The translations under genes and the position numbers were made by a program. 12,803 nt of DNA from Actinomycetes bacterium (GTDB lineage: Bacteria; Actinomycetota; Acidimicrobiia; Acidimicrobiales; Bog-793): the NCBI GenBank assembly GCA_021821585.1, contig JAKACF010000054.1, positions 1 to 12,803 on the forward strand, read 5' to 3'. Position 1 is the stretch's first letter; every line of letters begins with the position of its first letter. Positions 1-7,759 of the stretch are shown here, one piece after another. Below the pieces are notes generated by a model. It was not told the DNA's origin, ran no database searches, and was given only the letters and a program-made list of their open reading frames with translations.

Positions 1-823
1 CCGGGGGGCAGCGGTCCAGGGTGACCTTGACGGTGTCGACGATGGCGGCCACCGGCTCCTCGATCGCCTTGCGGATCTCCTCGGTCGTGGTGACGACGGT
101 CTTCGGCAGGCCGGTGACGAGGTCACGCCCGCGGATCTCGGCGTGCAGCTCCTCCTCGAGCTCGCAGGCCGAGCCGAGGGCGATCTTGATCTCCTCGGCC
201 GTCCGCTCGCCGAGGGCGAGCGAGTACTCCTTCTTCACAAAGGAGATGATCGCCTCGTCGAGCTCGTCGCCGCCGATGCGGATCGACTGGCTGACGACGA
301 TGCCGCCGAGGGAGATGACCGCCACCTCGGTGGTGCCGCCGCCGACGTCCACCACCATGTTGCCGGTCGGCTCGTGGATCGGCAGTCCGGCCCCGATGGC
401 GGCCGCCATCGGCTCCTCGACGATGTAGGCCTTGCGGGCGCCGGCGAACTCGGCCGCCTCCTGGACGGCCCGCTTCTCCACCCCGGTGATGCCGGACGGC
501 ACGCAGATGACCATCCTCGGCTTGGAGAACCGGCGGGGATGGACGCGCCGGATGAAGTAGCGCAGCATCATCTCGCAGATCTCGAAATCCGCGATGACGC
601 CGTCCTTCAAGGGCCGGATCGCCTGGATGTTGCTCGGCGTGCGGCCGATCATCCGCTTCGCCTCCGCCCCGACGGCGAGGGGGTGGCCGTCCTTCACGTT
701 GATCGCCACGACGGAGGGCTCGTTCAAGACGATGCCCTTGCCCCGTACGTAGACGAGCGTGTTGGCGGTACCGAGGTCCACGGCCATGTCGCGGCCGATG
801 AACGAGAGGCTGTTCTCGGACAT
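1..823 (-). CDS. mreB: MreB rod shape-determining actin homologue (3' end cut by window edge)
   Basis: Bacterial actin that polymerises on the inner face of the membrane and positions peptidoglycan synthesis for elongation. The first 274 residues are present; the C-terminus lies beyond base 1. Seen in the translation: the phosphate-1 loop VDLGTANTLVYV (about residues 15-26), the EEPMAAAIG segment carrying the ATPase glutamate (about 136-144), and the phosphate-2 loop VDVGGGTTEVAVI (about 158-170). All are MreB/actin hallmarks, and the spacing is normal for a protein of roughly 340 residues. The ATG at 823-821 is preceded by AAAGGAG (plus-strand complement at 837-843), 13 bases away, a slightly long spacing. 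It follows ndk on the same strand after about 105 bases that may hold a terminator and its own promoter. In most bacteria mreC/mreD follow mreB, but that side is outside the window. Assignment is very secure. Confidence 0.97.
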   Translation of the reverse strand, partial: MSENSLSFIGRDMAVDLGTANTLVYVRGKGIVLNEPSVVAINVKDGHPLAVGAEAKRMIGRTPSNIQAIRPLKDGVIADFEICEMMLRYFIRRVHPRRFSKPRMVICVPSGITGVEKRAVQEAAEFAGARKAYIVEEPMAAAIGAGLPIHEPTGNMVVDVGGGTTEVAVISLGGIVVSQSIRIGGDELDEAIISFVKKEYSLALGERTAEEIKIALGSACELEEELHAEIRGRDLVTGLPKTVVTTTEEIRKAIEEPVAAIVDTVKVTLDRCPP

Positions 824-868
824 GAGAGGAAGGGGCTCCTTTGAAGGCGTGCCGGAGCGGTCGATATC

Positions 869-897
869 AGGCTACGGGATGAAAGGCAAGCACTCAA
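869..897 (-). promoter_or_regulatory. Candidate promoter for mreB
   Basis: Read on the minus strand there is TTGAGT (complement of 892-897), a 17-base spacer, and TAGCCT (complement of 869-874). The second box fits the TANNNT -10 pattern common in actinobacteria, and the first matches four of six bases of the -35 consensus. A start about seven bases further would give a leader of roughly 40 bases carrying the AAAGGAG ribosome site. This is pattern matching only. Confidence 0.35.
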
Positions 898-898
898 G

Positions 899-919
899 GC
901 GGGGTGGGTTCCGCCCCGC
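899..919 (-). terminator. Possible hairpin after ndk
   Basis: A 6-bp perfect stem, GCGGGG (899-904) with CCCCGC (914-919), around a 9-base loop lies about 10 bases beyond the ndk stop. No T-run follows on the minus strand, so it is a weak candidate for a factor-independent terminator. It may instead be a 3' stabilising hairpin. Confidence 0.25.
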
Positions 920-929
920 TCGCCGGCGA

Positions 930-1340
930 TCAGGCTAGCCCGGGGAAGAAGATGGCGATCTCGCGGGCGGCCGACTCGGGGCCGTCCGATCCGTGGACCA
1001 GGTTCTCGGTCATGACGGTGCCGAAGTCGCCCCGGATGGTGCCAGGAGGCGCCTCGGCGGGGTTCGTCGGGCCCATCATGGTGCGCACGATCCTCCAGGT
1101 GTCCGGCGGGCCCTCGACCACCATCACGAACGACGGGCTCCGGGTGATGAAGGCCACGAGGTCGCCGTAGAAGGGCTTCCCGGCGTGCTCCTCGTAGTGG
1201 CGGGCAGCCGTCTGCTCGTCGATCGTCCGCAGCTCGGCGGCGACGAGCCGGAGGCCCTTGCGCTCCATCCGGCCGATCAGCTCCCCGACGAGACCCCGCT
1301 CGACGGCGTCCGGCTTCGCGATCACCAGTGTTCTCTCCAC
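930..1340 (-). CDS. ndk: Nucleoside diphosphate kinase
   Basis: Transfers the gamma phosphate of ATP to nucleoside diphosphates through a phosphohistidine, balancing NTP and dNTP pools in the cytosol. It has 136 residues, the usual length of a bacterial Ndk. The family signature NLVHGSDG is present at 113-120, with the catalytic histidine at 116, and the N-terminal strand ends in KPDA (9-12). The start is GTG at 1340-1338; the ribosome site is weak (TAGGGTG about 10 bases upstream). It lies 56 bases after the folC stop on the same strand, so probably in the same transcript, and upstream of mreB. No anomalies. Confidence 0.97.
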   Translation of the reverse strand: MERTLVIAKPDAVERGLVGELIGRMERKGLRLVAAELRTIDEQTAARHYEEHAGKPFYGDLVAFITRSPSFVMVVEGPPDTWRIVRTMMGPTNPAEAPPGTIRGDFGTVMTENLVHGSDGPESAAREIAIFFPGLA

Positions 1341-1396
1341 GGAGGGCGCACCCTACCGACCCGGCGCCCGGCCGGCCAGTCGGGCGGCCCTCGTGC

Positions 1397-2758
1397 TCAG
1401 CCCGGCGAGAGCAGGCGGCGGGCCGCCCCGACGACGTAGAGCGACCCGGTGACGAGCACGAGGTCGTCCTCGTCCGCCTGCGAGAGCGCCTCCCGGACGG
1501 CGTCGGCCACCTCCCCGGCGTCGTCCGCCTCGATCCCGGCCGCCTCGGCCGCCTCGACGACGGCGGTCCCCGGCAGGGCGCGGGGGCTCGGCGGGGTGCA
1601 GGCGACGACCGAGACGACCCGCTCGTTCACGATGCCGGCGAGCAGCTCGGCGGGGTCGTGGTGGCGGAGCGTCCCCATGACGACGATGATCCGGCGGGCC
1701 GCCTGGAAGTCCTCGGCGAGGGCGGCACCGAGGGCGGCGGCACCGGCGGGGTTGTGGGCGCCGTCGACGACGACCTCGGGACGGCGCCGCAGCACCTCGA
1801 GGCGGCCGGGCACGCGCACCGACGCCAGCCCGTCCCGGACGACGTCCTCTGACAGGACGTCGCCGAGGAAGCCCTGGGCGGCGGCGAGGGCGGCGGCTGC
1901 GTTGTCGGCCTGGTGCCCGCCCCGCACCGGGACGAAGACGTCCTCGTAGCGGGCGGCCGGCGTCCACAGGTCGGCCACCCGGCCCCCGACGGCCACTCTC
2001 ACGCCATCGGCTCCGAAGTCCCGGCCGCGACGCCAGACCGACGCCGCCCCGACGGACTCCGCCTCCGCCTCGAAGATGCCGGCGATCTCCTCGTCCTCCT
2101 CGCCGAGGACGAGGACCGAGCCGGGCTTCACGATGCCGGCCTTCTCGCCGGCGATGAGCGCCCGCGTGCCGCCGAGGAGGTCGGTGTGGTCGAGCTCGAC
2201 GTTGGTCACCACCGCCACGGACGCGGTGGCGACGTTGGTGGCGTCGTAGCGCCCGCCGAGGCCCACCTCGAGGACGGCGGCGTCCACCGCCTCGTCGGCG
2301 AACCACCGGAAGGCCGCCGCCGTCACGAGCTCGAACCAGGTCGGCTCGACGCCGATGAAGCGCTCGAGCTCCGCCAGGGCGGCGAGCTGGGCGGCGAGCT
2401 CCTCGTCGGAGATCTCCCGGTCGTCGACGGCCAGCCGCTCGTTCACCCGGCCGAGGTGCGGGCTCGTGTAGGCGCCGACGTTCATCCCGGCCGCCCGCAG
2501 CAGGGCGGAGACCATCCTCGTCGTCGAGCCCTTCCCGTTCGTGCCGGTGACGTGGACGACCGGGTAGGCGTGCTCGGGCGAGCCCATGGCATCGGTGAGG
2601 GCGGAGATCCGCTCGATCGAGGGCGCGCCGTGGCGCCCGGCCCTGCCGGACTCGATGGCCTCGAGGTTGATGTGCCGGTCCAGCCACGCGAGCGCCTCGC
2701 CGATGCTCGCGCCCGCTGGGCCGTCGGCCGGAGGCGAGAACGGGCCGGTCTCAGTCAG
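1397..2758 (-). CDS. folC: Folylpolyglutamate synthase / dihydrofolate synthase, apparent CTG start
   Basis: Mur-ligase-type enzyme that adds glutamate to (dihydro)folates using ATP. The P-loop GTNGKGS falls at about residues 72-78. The family segments LEVGLGGRYDATN (about 163-175), ELDHTDLLGG (about 188-197), VPGRLEV (about 316) and DGAHNPAG (about 332-339) all follow in order. The first ATG in frame (2587-2585) would begin only 14 residues before the P-loop and delete the usual N-terminal helices. The frame stays open upstream and encodes EALAWLDRHINLEA and IERISAL, which look like a genuine FolC N-terminus. Between base 2758 and that ATG there is no ATG, GTG or TTG in frame; the plausible initiator is CTG at 2758-2756, seven bases after AAAGGAG. 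That gives 453 residues, a normal length. It lies between clpX (72-base gap) and ndk. Confidence 0.93.
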   Translation of the reverse strand: MTETGPFSPPADGPAGASIGEALAWLDRHINLEAIESGRAGRHGAPSIERISALTDAMGSPEHAYPVVHVTGTNGKGSTTRMVSALLRAAGMNVGAYTSPHLGRVNERLAVDDREISDEELAAQLAALAELERFIGVEPTWFELVTAAAFRWFADEAVDAAVLEVGLGGRYDATNVATASVAVVTNVELDHTDLLGGTRALIAGEKAGIVKPGSVLVLGEEDEEIAGIFEAEAESVGAASVWRRGRDFGADGVRVAVGGRVADLWTPAARYEDVFVPVRGGHQADNAAAALAAAQGFLGDVLSEDVVRDGLASVRVPGRLEVLRRRPEVVVDGAHNPAGAAALGAALAEDFQAARRIIVVMGTLRHHDPAELLAGIVNERVVSVVACTPPSPRALPGTAVVEAAEAAGIEADDAGEVADAVREALSQADEDDLVLVTGSLYVVGAARRLLSPG

Positions 2759-2765
2759 CGGGGAG

Positions 2766-2772
2766 CTCCTTT
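2766..2772 (-). promoter_or_regulatory. Shine-Dalgarno site that decides the folC start
   Basis: The minus strand reads AAAGGAG here, exactly seven bases before a CTG codon in the folC frame. No other start codon in any frame that leads into folC is well placed for it: the overlapping reading frame ends in TGA directly after the CTG. It is the main reason for placing the folC start at 2758. Confidence 0.6.
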
Positions 2773-2790
2773 GCGACCACGGGGGCGTCG

Positions 2791-2806
2791 GCGCCGGGCG
2801 CGGCGC
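2791..2806 (-). other. Hairpin in the clpX-folC gap
   Basis: GCGCCG (2791-2796) and CGGCGC (2801-2806) form a perfect 6-bp all-G/C stem with a 4-base loop, in the middle of the 72-base gap between the clpX stop and the folC start. No T-run follows on the minus strand. It could slow polymerase, protect the clpX 3' end or be chance in such GC-rich DNA. Confidence 0.3.
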
Positions 2807-2830
2807 GGCCCGATGTGGGTCCGGGGAGGA

Positions 2831-4105
<1,275 letters not shown>

Positions 4106-4117
4106 CGTGCCTCCCCG

Positions 4118-4747
4118 TCAGGCAGCCCCGACGGCGCTCACCACGCCGACGGTCTCCCGATTGCTGATTACTTCGTCGATGACTCCATAGTCGCGCGCCT
4201 CGTCGGCGCTCATGATGAAGTCCCGATCCGTGTCGGCGTGGATCTTCTCGATCGCCTGGCCGGTGTCCTCGGCCAGGATCTTGTTGAGAAGGTCACGCAT
4301 GCGCAGGATCTCCTTCGCCTGCAGCTCGATGTCGGTGGCCTGGCCGGCCGCACCGCCGTAGGGCTGGTGGAGGAGGATCCTCGCGTGCGGCAGGGCGAAG
4401 CGCTTGCCCTTCGTCCCCGCCGCCAGGAGCACGGCGGCCGCCGAGGCCGCCTGCCCGAAGCAGAAGGTCGACTTGTCCGGCCGGACGAACTTCATCGTGT
4501 CGTAGATGGCGAACAGCGCCGTGATGTCGCCGCCGGGCGAGTTGATGTAGACGTTGATGTCCTTCTCGGGGTCCTCGGACTCGAGGAAGAGCATCTGGGC
4601 ACAGACGAGGTTGGCGATGGTGTCGTCGATCGGTGTGCCGATGAAGATGATGCGCTCACGCAGAAGCCGGGAGTACAGGTCGTAGGCCCGCTCCCCGCGG
4701 CTCGACTGTTCGACGACAGTCGGAACGAGATAGTTCGACGCCCTCAA
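4118..4747 (-). CDS. clpP: ClpP, serine peptidase subunit of the Clp protease
   Basis: Self-compartmentalised serine protease that degrades proteins delivered by ClpX or ClpC. At 209 residues it has normal length. The catalytic triad is visible: S102 in GQAAS, H127 in LLHQP, and D176 in DTDRDF. The start is TTG (4747-4745), supported by AGGAGG (complement of 4755-4760) seven bases upstream inside the end of tig. The TTG shares two bases with the tig TGA, implying translational coupling. Compared from memory with the two mycobacterial paralogues, the N-terminus (YLVPTVVEQSSRG) and GQAASAAAVLLAAGT resemble ClpP2, while KGKRFALPHARIL and HQPYGG resemble ClpP1. No second clpP is next to it. Confidence 0.97.
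   Translation of the reverse strand: MRASNYLVPTVVEQSSRGERAYDLYSRLLRERIIFIGTPIDDTIANLVCAQMLFLESEDPEKDINVYINSPGGDITALFAIYDTMKFVRPDKSTFCFGQAASAAAVLLAAGTKGKRFALPHARILLHQPYGGAAGQATDIELQAKEILRMRDLLNKILAEDTGQAIEKIHADTDRDFIMSADEARDYGVIDEVISNRETVGVVSAVGAA
4744..4747 (-). promoter_or_regulatory. tig stop / clpP start overlap (TTGA)
   Basis: On the minus strand TTGA contains the clpP initiator TTG and the tig terminator TGA. With AGGAGG seven bases before the TTG, ribosomes finishing tig are well placed to restart on clpP, which would tie production of the chaperone to that of the protease. Confidence 0.7.
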
Positions 4748-6174
4748 GCCTGTTCCTCCTCGGTCTCGTCGGGCTCGCCCCTCTCGACGGTAGCGCCGGC
4801 GATGGCCTCCTGTGCGGGGCCCGCCTCGTCTGTGGGCTCGGCGGCGCCGGCCTCGGCCGGGGCCCCCTCTTGCTCCAACAGCAGCGCTCGGTCCATCGGG
4901 TTCCCCTGCTCATCGAGGACTTCGACGTGCTCCACGAGCCACGTCACTGCCTTCGAGTTCCTGATCTCCGAGCGTAGCCGCTCGAGGCCGGCGGTCTCGG
5001 CGAACTGGCGGGCGACCGTGGCGACGGGGCGGCCGATCGACTCGGCGTAGGCCGTGATCTCGGCCGCCACCTCCTCGTCGGAGACCTCGATGCCCTCCGC
5101 CTCGGCGAGGGCCCGGAGGGCGAGGTCGGCCCGCACCTGCTCGACCGCCTGCCCCCGCAGCTCGGCCACGAGGCCGTCGACCTCCTGGCCGGTCGCCTCG
5201 AGGTACTGCTCGAGGGTGATCTTGCGCTCGGACAGGCGGGAGACGAAGTTGCTCTGCAGCCGCTCGAGCTCCTCGGCGACGAGGGTCTCGGGTATCTCCT
5301 CGTCGACGAGCTTGGACAGCTCGGCCACGACGCCCTCGCGAAGGGCGTAGGTCGCCTGCAGACGGTGGACGGTGCCGAGCTGCTGGCGGACGTCGGCCCG
5401 CAGCTCCTCGAGGGTGTCGAACTCGGAGGCCTCCGAGGCCCAGTCGTCGTCGGCCTCGGGCAGCACCTTCTCGCGCACGCCCTTCACCAGCACCTTCAAC
5501 ATGGCCGGACCGCCCGGGGCGTCGGGTGCCTCCACCTCGACGATGTCGCCGGCCTTGGCGCCGGCGAGCTTCTCGTCGACACCCGGGGCCACCATGGCCG
5601 AGCCGAGCTCGTAGACGAAGTCGGTCGTCGAGAGGTCCTCGACCGGTTCGCCATCGCGGGTGGCGCTCACGTCGATGGTGACGACGTCACCCTCCCTGGC
5701 CTCCCGGTCGACGTCGTTGAGCTGGGCGAACTGGTCCCTCAGGCGGTCGATGCGCCGGTCGACCTCCTCCTCGCTCGCCACGGGAGACGGGACGGTGACC
5801 TGCAGGCCCTCGTAGCCGGCCACCGACACCTTCGGGCGCACCTCGACCACCGCGCTGAAGGCGAGCGGGCCGTCCTCCTCGCCCGAGGTGATGTCGATCT
5901 CCGGGGCGGCGATCGTGTCCAGGGCGGCGTCCTCGACCGCCTGGGCGTAGTACTCGGGCAGCGAGTGGCGGATGACCTCCTCCCGGATCACCTTCGGCCC
6001 GAGGCGGACCTCGAGCAGGCGGCGCGGCACCTTGCCGGGCCGGAAGCCCGGGACCCGGACCTCCCGCTGGAGGCGCTTCACCGTCTCGGTGAGGGCGTCC
6101 TCGAGCTCCTCCTCGTCGACCTCGACGGAGAGCTTGACCTTGTTGCCTTCGAGAACCTCGGACGATGAGCGCAT
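4744..6174 (-). CDS. tig: Trigger factor, ribosome-associated chaperone / prolyl isomerase
   Basis: Binds ribosomal protein uL23 at the exit tunnel and shields nascent chains. At 476 residues it is a little longer than typical. The N-terminal ribosome-binding domain has the signature GFRPGKVP at 43-50. A central FKBP-like prolyl isomerase domain spans roughly 150-240 (EGDVVTIDVSATRDG begins it), followed by the long helical C-terminal arms. After about residue 430 there is a low-complexity tail rich in Ala, Glu and Gly, common in actinobacterial trigger factors. The ATG at 6174-6172 gives a typical N-terminus. The ribosome site is weak (AGGA about 11 bases upstream); TAGGAT at that same spot could alternatively be a -10 box of a nearly leaderless message. 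First gene of the tig-clpP-clpX-folC-ndk unit. Confidence 0.96.
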   Translation of the reverse strand: MRSSSEVLEGNKVKLSVEVDEEELEDALTETVKRLQREVRVPGFRPGKVPRRLLEVRLGPKVIREEVIRHSLPEYYAQAVEDAALDTIAAPEIDITSGEEDGPLAFSAVVEVRPKVSVAGYEGLQVTVPSPVASEEEVDRRIDRLRDQFAQLNDVDREAREGDVVTIDVSATRDGEPVEDLSTTDFVYELGSAMVAPGVDEKLAGAKAGDIVEVEAPDAPGGPAMLKVLVKGVREKVLPEADDDWASEASEFDTLEELRADVRQQLGTVHRLQATYALREGVVAELSKLVDEEIPETLVAEELERLQSNFVSRLSERKITLEQYLEATGQEVDGLVAELRGQAVEQVRADLALRALAEAEGIEVSDEEVAAEITAYAESIGRPVATVARQFAETAGLERLRSEIRNSKAVTWLVEHVEVLDEQGNPMDRALLLEQEGAPAEAGAAEPTDEAGPAQEAIAGATVERGEPDETEEEQA

Positions 6175-6332
6175 ATGGCTTGCAGATCCTACCGGTCGAC
6201 CGACCCCCCACTCGCGAACTCCGCCCCGGCCGGGCGCCCTCCAGGCGGCGGCCTCGCACCCGACGGTAGGCTCCCCGAAGGAGCGCCGGGAAGCCTGGTC
6301 GGCACGCCCTCACCGACCCCGGAGAAGAGAAC
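6175..6332. promoter_or_regulatory. Divergent intergenic region between tig and the exchanger gene
   Basis: These 158 bases separate two divergent genes and must hold promoters for both. On the minus strand TAGGAT (complement of 6186-6191) is a possible -10 for tig; on the plus strand TAGGCT (6267-6272) is a possible -10 for the exchanger. Neither has a recognisable -35 at 16-18 bases. I see no strong operator-like palindrome. A GGAG at 6321-6324 is the ribosome site of the plus-strand gene. Confidence 0.35.
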
Positions 6333-7343
6333 GTGCCGGAAGCCTCCCTCGCCACCGCGGTCGTCACCTTCGTGGTCGGCGCTGCGGCCGCCATCGCGGC
6401 GAGCTCCCTCCTCGTGCGACGGCTCGAGCGCGTCGGGGGCAGCCTCGGCCTGTCCGAGGCGCTACTCGGGCTCGCCACGGCGCTCGCCGCCGACAGCCCG
6501 GAGATCACCTCGGCGGTGACGGCGATGCACTCGGGCCGCCACGCCGTCGGCATCGGGGTCGTCCTCGGGTCGAACCTGTTCAACCTCGCAGCCCTGCTCG
6601 GCGTCGGGGCGATCGTGGCCGGGCGGATCGAGCTCCACCGCCGCGTCATCCTCTTCGAGGGCGTCGTCTCGCTCTTCGTCGTGACGTCGGCGCTCGTCCT
6701 CGTGACGGGAGCCGCCGGCCCGGCGCCCGCCCTCGGCGTGGCACTCGTCGGCTTCCTCCCCTACTGCGTCGTGATCGGGCTCGCCCCGCGCACCATCGGG
6801 CGCCTGCCGCTTCCGCCTGCGCTGCGGGGCTTCGTCATGAGGGCCGTCTACGAGGAGGACGTCGAGGTGGGCCCGCACCCGCTCGCGCGCTCGCGCCCCG
6901 AGGCCTTCGACATCGCCCTTTTGTGTGGAGCCCTGCTCGTCGTCGTCGTCTCGAGCGTGGCGATGGAGCACGCCGGCGTGGCGCTCGGCGCGCGCTTCGG
7001 CTGGCCCGAGATCGTCGTCGGCGGGGTGCTGCTGGCGGCCGTGACGAGCCTGCCGAACGCCGTCGGCGCCGTCTACCTCGCCCGCCGCGGGCGGGGCGCC
7101 GCCGTGCTGAGCGAGGCCATGAACTCGAACGCCCTCAACGTCGTCGTCGGGCTGCTCCTCCCGGCGATCGCCGTCGGCACCGGGGCGGGCGGCTCGGGCG
7201 CAGTCGGCCTCGCCGTCTGGTACGGGCTCCTCGGCACGGCGGTGCTCGCCCTCGCCTACGGTGCCGCCGGGCTCTCCCGGGCGAGCGGTGCCCTCGTCGT
7301 CGCCGCCTACGTCGGCTTCGTCGTCTGGCTCGTCCTCGGATGA
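6333..7343 (+). CDS. Sodium/calcium exchanger (CaCA) family membrane protein
   Basis: Polytopic inner-membrane antiporter of 336 residues, with about ten hydrophobic segments in two halves. Each half carries one alpha-repeat. The first is SPE (55-57) with GSNLFN (79-84); the second is TSLPN (238-242) with NSNALN (264-269). In well-studied members both repeats present an acidic residue after the Pro that binds the cation. Here the first keeps Glu57 but the second has Asn242, so ion choice or coupling may differ from classical Na+/Ca2+ exchange. A charged loop (about 170-192) joins the halves, as usual. The start is GTG at 6333, eight bases after GGAG. It is divergent from tig and ends 44 bases before a tRNA gene. 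The family is secure, the transported ion is not. Confidence 0.9.
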   Translation: MPEASLATAVVTFVVGAAAAIAASSLLVRRLERVGGSLGLSEALLGLATALAADSPEITSAVTAMHSGRHAVGIGVVLGSNLFNLAALLGVGAIVAGRIELHRRVILFEGVVSLFVVTSALVLVTGAAGPAPALGVALVGFLPYCVVIGLAPRTIGRLPLPPALRGFVMRAVYEEDVEVGPHPLARSRPEAFDIALLCGALLVVVVSSVAMEHAGVALGARFGWPEIVVGGVLLAAVTSLPNAVGAVYLARRGRGAAVLSEAMNSNALNVVVGLLLPAIAVGTGAGGSGAVGLAVWYGLLGTAVLALAYGAAGLSRASGALVVAAYVGFVVWLVLG

Positions 7344-7387
7344 GCCCGCCCCCCGGGTACGCTTTGCCCCTTGCCCACCGCGGTGCA

Positions 7388-7462
7388 CGGGGAGTGGCGC
7401 AGCTTGGTTAGCGCGCCTGCTTTGGGAGCAGGAGGCCGCGGGTTCGAATCCCGCCTCCCCGA
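7388..7462 (+). tRNA. tRNA-Pro (anticodon UGG)
   Basis: A complete cloverleaf of 75 bases. The acceptor stem CGGGGAG (7388-7394) pairs with CTCCCCG (7455-7461), with discriminator A at 7462. The D arm has GCGC..GCGC with AGCTTGGTTA in the loop. The anticodon stem CCTGC/GCAGG surrounds the loop TTTGGGA with TGG at 7423-7425. The T arm is GCGGG TTCGAAT CCCGC. The first base C and the anticodon identify proline. CCA is not encoded. TACGCT (7358-7363) could be its -10 box. No T-rich terminator follows before the next gene. Confidence 0.97.
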
Positions 7463-7504
7463 CGTGGCTCGCTCCGACAGCCCTCCCGACCCGACCGCAG
7501 GCCG

Positions 7505-7759
7505 ATGAAGCTCAAGCTCGACCTGCACGACATCTACAACAAGGGGCGCGACATCGACGCCGCCCTCGCCGGGATCATCGACGAGGCCGAGCAGAAGAAG
7601 GCCTCGGTCGTCGAGATCATCCCGGGCAAGGGGTCGGGCGCCCTCAAGAAGCACGTCCTGCGCTTCCTCGAGCGAAAGGACGTGAAGGCGCGCTACCAGC
7701 GGATCGAGAAGGACTCGAAGAACTGGGGACGGCTCTTCGTCCACTTCCGGTGGAAGTGA
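7505..7759 (+). CDS. Small stand-alone Smr-domain protein
   Basis: An 84-residue protein that is essentially one Smr (small MutS-related) domain. The LDLH motif is at 5-8, and IPGKGSGALKKHV at 39-51 corresponds to the glycine-rich loop usually written TGxG/HGxG. The C-terminal strand (RLFVHFRW) closes the fold. Smr domains bind or nick nucleic acids, and some act on mRNA in ribosome rescue; the role of this short version is unknown to me. The ATG at 7505 has no clear ribosome site. It lies 42 bases after the tRNA and its TGA overlaps the GTG start of the next gene, so the two are probably translated together. Confidence 0.85.
   Translation: MKLKLDLHDIYNKGRDIDAALAGIIDEAEQKKASVVEIIPGKGSGALKKHVLRFLERKDVKARYQRIEKDSKNWGRLFVHFRWK

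Noticed and set aside
143..844. Plus-strand open frame opposite mreB
   Set aside because: Antisense to an unmistakable mreB; composition is that of a G/C-biased shadow frame.
1353..2687. A 444-codon minus-strand frame overlapping folC
   Set aside because: It is the neighbouring frame of folC, is almost entirely Arg/Gly/Ala/Pro and has no domain.
5365..6168. A 267-codon plus-strand frame opposite tig
   Set aside because: Antisense shadow of tig with repetitive Leu/Gly/Asp/His composition and no motif.
5972..7411. A 479-codon plus-strand frame spanning the tig start, the divergent gap and the exchanger
   Set aside because: It crosses a promoter region and a second real gene in another frame and is Arg-rich low complexity.
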